From assembly GCA_052400665.1 (NCBI GenBank), contig JBQTGK010000001.1: DNA of 64,000 nucleotides; one strand, written 5' to 3'. The notes under the pieces are model-generated. The model saw only the letters and a list, made by a program, of their open reading frames with translations. It searched no databases and had not been told where the DNA came from. How positions within the stretch are numbered: position 1 is the stretch's first letter; the number at the start of each line of letters is the position of its first letter. This stretch comes from JBQTGK01 sp052400665 (GTDB lineage: Bacteria > Bacteroidota > Bacteroidia > Bacteroidales > Marinifilaceae). Below, in pieces: positions 61,883 to 64,000 of the stretch. A program made the position numbers and the translations under genes.

Positions 61883-63223
61883 ATGAATAAAATTTTTATC
61901 ATTATACAAAGAGAATATCTTTCTCGTGTAAAAAAGAAATCATTCTTGATATTAACTTTTCTTACTCCATTATTAATTGCTGGAATATACGCTTTTATGA
62001 TATGGATGATGCTAAAAGATGATACCGAACAAAGAACCATTGCTGTTATTAACGAATCGCAACTAAGCGAGCCCGTAAAAAGCACCGAATACACAAGCTT
62101 TAATTATCTTGAGAATGCCAATTTTGAAGATGTAAAAAGTCAAATGGAAGACAAAGGCTATTATGCCATTCTTGTAATTCCAAATGACATTTTAGAAAAA
62201 CAGACTGCAGAACTTTTTTCCTACAAACAAGTTACCATTGAAGTTAAATCGGAAGTAGGTTCTCAAATCAGGCAGCACATCGAAAAAATAAAACGATCTA
62301 AAATTATTGCAGAAGCCAACATGCCCGATTTAGAGCAGAAACTAGCAGCCACAAAAACCCCTATTTCAATGAAAACCATTAAGTTTGGAGAAGGCGGAGA
62401 GGTGAAACAAAGCTCTACCGAAATTGCAATGGGAATTGGCTTTGTAGCGAGCTTTATTATTTACATGTTTATTTTCCTTTACGGTGTGCAGGTAATGCGT
62501 GGAGTAATCGAAGAAAAAAGCAATCGTATTGTAGAGGTTATAATTTCGTCGGTAAAACCATTTCAGCTAATGATGGGTAAAATTGTTGGTGTTGCAATGG
62601 TTGGATTAACACAGTTTATTATGTGGGTTATATTATCGGGTGTAATTATTACCATTGGAACAGCTGTTATATTGCCTGGTATCGATGTAGATACTCTTCA
62701 GCAAGCCCAATCGATTACCGAACTACCCGAAGGAGCTGCAAACATGAATGTGGAACAATTTAAAATGGCACAAGAAATTTTCGGAACCTTCGACTTAGCT
62801 TACGTAGCAAGTATTTTAGGTGCCTTTGTATTCTTTTTCCTAGGCGGATATTTATTATACTCTGCCTTATTTGCAGCCGTTGGTAGTGCTGTTGATAACG
62901 AAACAGAAACTCAACAATTTATGATGCCAATTACAATACCGTTAATTTTGGCTTTATACATTGGCTTTGCAGTAGCAAAAAATCCTGAAAGCAGTTTAGC
63001 CTTTTGGGGATCAATTATACCATTTACCTCACCTATTGTAATGCTGGTAAGAATACCTTTTGGGGTACCAATATGGGAATTACTACTATCAATGACCTTA
63101 TTAATAGGAACTTTCCTATTTATCACCTGGGTAGCGGCAAAAATATATCGTACAGGTATTTTAATGTACGGAAAAAAAGTTTCCTACAAAGAAATATGGA
63201 AATGGCTTCGATATCATAATTAA
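61883..63223 (+). CDS. ABC-2 type transporter permease (NatB-like)
   Basis: 446 residues. One N-terminal helix (about 21-43) is followed by a periplasmic domain of about 150 residues, then five C-terminal helices with the conserved GVIEEKSNRIVEVIISSVKPFQLMMGK cytosolic motif of NatB/YhaP permeases. It forms the channel for the preceding ATPase. The transcript ends in a clear terminator. Confidence 0.9.
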   Translation: MNKIFIIIQREYLSRVKKKSFLILTFLTPLLIAGIYAFMIWMMLKDDTEQRTIAVINESQLSEPVKSTEYTSFNYLENANFEDVKSQMEDKGYYAILVIPNDILEKQTAELFSYKQVTIEVKSEVGSQIRQHIEKIKRSKIIAEANMPDLEQKLAATKTPISMKTIKFGEGGEVKQSSTEIAMGIGFVASFIIYMFIFLYGVQVMRGVIEEKSNRIVEVIISSVKPFQLMMGKIVGVAMVGLTQFIMWVILSGVIITIGTAVILPGIDVDTLQQAQSITELPEGAANMNVEQFKMAQEIFGTFDLAYVASILGAFVFFFLGGYLLYSALFAAVGSAVDNETETQQFMMPITIPLILALYIGFAVAKNPESSLAFWGSIIPFTSPIVMLVRIPFGVPIWELLLSMTLLIGTFLFITWVAAKIYRTGILMYGKKVSYKEIWKWLRYHN

Positions 63224-63243
63224 AATTCAGCAAGTTATATTTA

Positions 63244-63276
63244 AACAAATGCCTCAAAATAATTGAGGCATTTGTT
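63244..63276 (+). terminator. intrinsic terminator of the ABC pair
   Basis: Perfect 14-base arms (AACAAATGCCTCAA and complement) with a five-base loop, followed by AT-rich sequence. Confidence 0.8.
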
Positions 63277-63463
63277 ATATTATATAAAAAAGGCATAATT
63301 TTTGGTAGAACCTTAATCGTACATAAACAGCGAGTAAATTCAATACTTTGATGAAAGAAATGAATCAAAAACAAAGTTTTTACTATCTTCGGTTATGAAT
63401 AGATTATTGCGTACTTTTTTTAATGCAAGAATCATAATTCAAACTATCACTTAAGAAATAAAA

Positions 63464-64000
63464 ATGCAAATAAAACGGATTTCTGTAATTGATTTAGGAA
63501 CCAATACATTTAATTTATTGGTAGCAGAATATGGTGGAACAGAAAAACCAAAAATCCTGCATCGATCTAAATATCCTACTAAAATTGGGAAAGGCGGAAT
63601 CAATAGTAATAGAATAACAGAAGAAGCCATTGACAGAGCAAAAAATGCTTTCGATAGTATCGATAAGATATCAAAAGCACATGATGTAGATAAGAGCATT
63701 GCCTTTGCTACTTCAGCCATTAGGACGGCCGAAAATGGAGCCGATTTTGTAAATATGCTTCAAAATAAATATAAGGTTACTATCGAAATTATTTCGGGAG
63801 ACAGAGAAGCCGAATTGATTTATACAGGAACTAAAAATGCCATTGATTTAAATCATGAATCAATTGCTATTCTTGATATTGGTGGTGGAAGCAATGAAAT
63901 AATTATTGCCAACGAAAAAAAGATATTCTGGAAAAAAAGCTACCCACTCGGAATGACTCGTCTGCTGGAAAAATTTAATCCTTCGGACCCAATTCAAAAA
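63464..64000 (+). CDS. Ppx/GppA family phosphatase, N-terminal part
   Basis: Starts at the ATG at 63464 and runs past the window end (179 codons seen; full members are about 300 or more residues). The ASKHA fold is clear: phosphate-1 loop VIDLGTNTFNLLVAE, connect segment AFATSAIRTAENG, catalytic-Glu motif SGDREAELIYTG, and phosphate-2 loop LDIGGGSNEI. It is an exopolyphosphatase or pppGpp phosphohydrolase; the sequence seen cannot separate the two. A TATCTTCG sequence at 63388 may be its -7 box. Confidence 0.9.
   Translation, partial: MQIKRISVIDLGTNTFNLLVAEYGGTEKPKILHRSKYPTKIGKGGINSNRITEEAIDRAKNAFDSIDKISKAHDVDKSIAFATSAIRTAENGADFVNMLQNKYKVTIEIISGDREAELIYTGTKNAIDLNHESIAILDIGGGSNEIIIANEKKIFWKKSYPLGMTRLLEKFNPSDPIQK

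Overview
The window is AT-rich chromosomal core from a member of the Bacteroidota, most likely a marine or anaerobic Bacteroidales/Marinilabiliales-type bacterium (inferred from gene content; no rRNA is present to confirm it). The phylum call rests on four things: the gliding genes gldE and gldD, a protein with a type B type-IX-secretion sorting domain, -7 boxes of the form TAnnTTTG upstream of many genes, and an almost complete lack of Shine-Dalgarno sequences.

Layout. 0.2-7.5 kb: a DNPH1-DUF4269 fusion, a two-CW protein, an FAD oxidoreductase, a DsbD-type disulfide reductase, RNase G, a 30-residue basic ribosomal-type protein and an HU protein. 7.5-15.9 kb: mutY-ssb-gldE-gldD-phosphopantetheinyl transferase-membrane protein on the plus strand; facing these, an alkaline-phosphatase-superfamily protein with a degenerate active site, a DUF190-CrcB fluoride module and ychF. 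16-19.4 kb: a decayed transglutaminase-like pseudogene, a membrane-anchored unknown and a secreted VWA protein. 19.5-31.1 kb: transketolase, an ECF sigma/anti-sigma-like/Spy-like trio, hutH, hisS, two small membrane proteins, ettA, a stand-alone receiver protein and eno.

31.3-49.4 kb: one minus-strand block with the fused str-S10-spc-alpha operons, rpsL to rplQ, including fusA, secY, map, infA and rpoA but no tuf. Tandem TAnnTTTG promoters lie upstream of rpsL. Candidate RNA regulatory structures lie in the rpsL-rpsG, rpsN-rpsH and rpsK-rpsD spacers. Divergent from this block is a second EF-G paralogue whose GTPase motifs are degenerate.

51.9-64 kb: a type IX secreted PKD/CHU_C protein, a UvrD/PcrA helicase, a probable stand-alone small RNA with its own promoter and terminator, DUF4290 and murA (Asp at the fosfomycin-target Cys position), a TlpA-like thioredoxin, grpE-dnaJ, an ABC-2 exporter pair and the start of a Ppx/GppA phosphatase cut by the window end.

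Most of the window is housekeeping. The points most worth following are the candidate small RNA, the GTPase-degenerate EF-G2, the DNPH1-DUF4269 fusion, the metal-site-degenerate phosphatase homologue, the transglutaminase pseudogene and the rpsD leader. No tRNA, rRNA, CRISPR array, insertion sequence or prophage was seen. The first 196 bases contain no gene I can identify.
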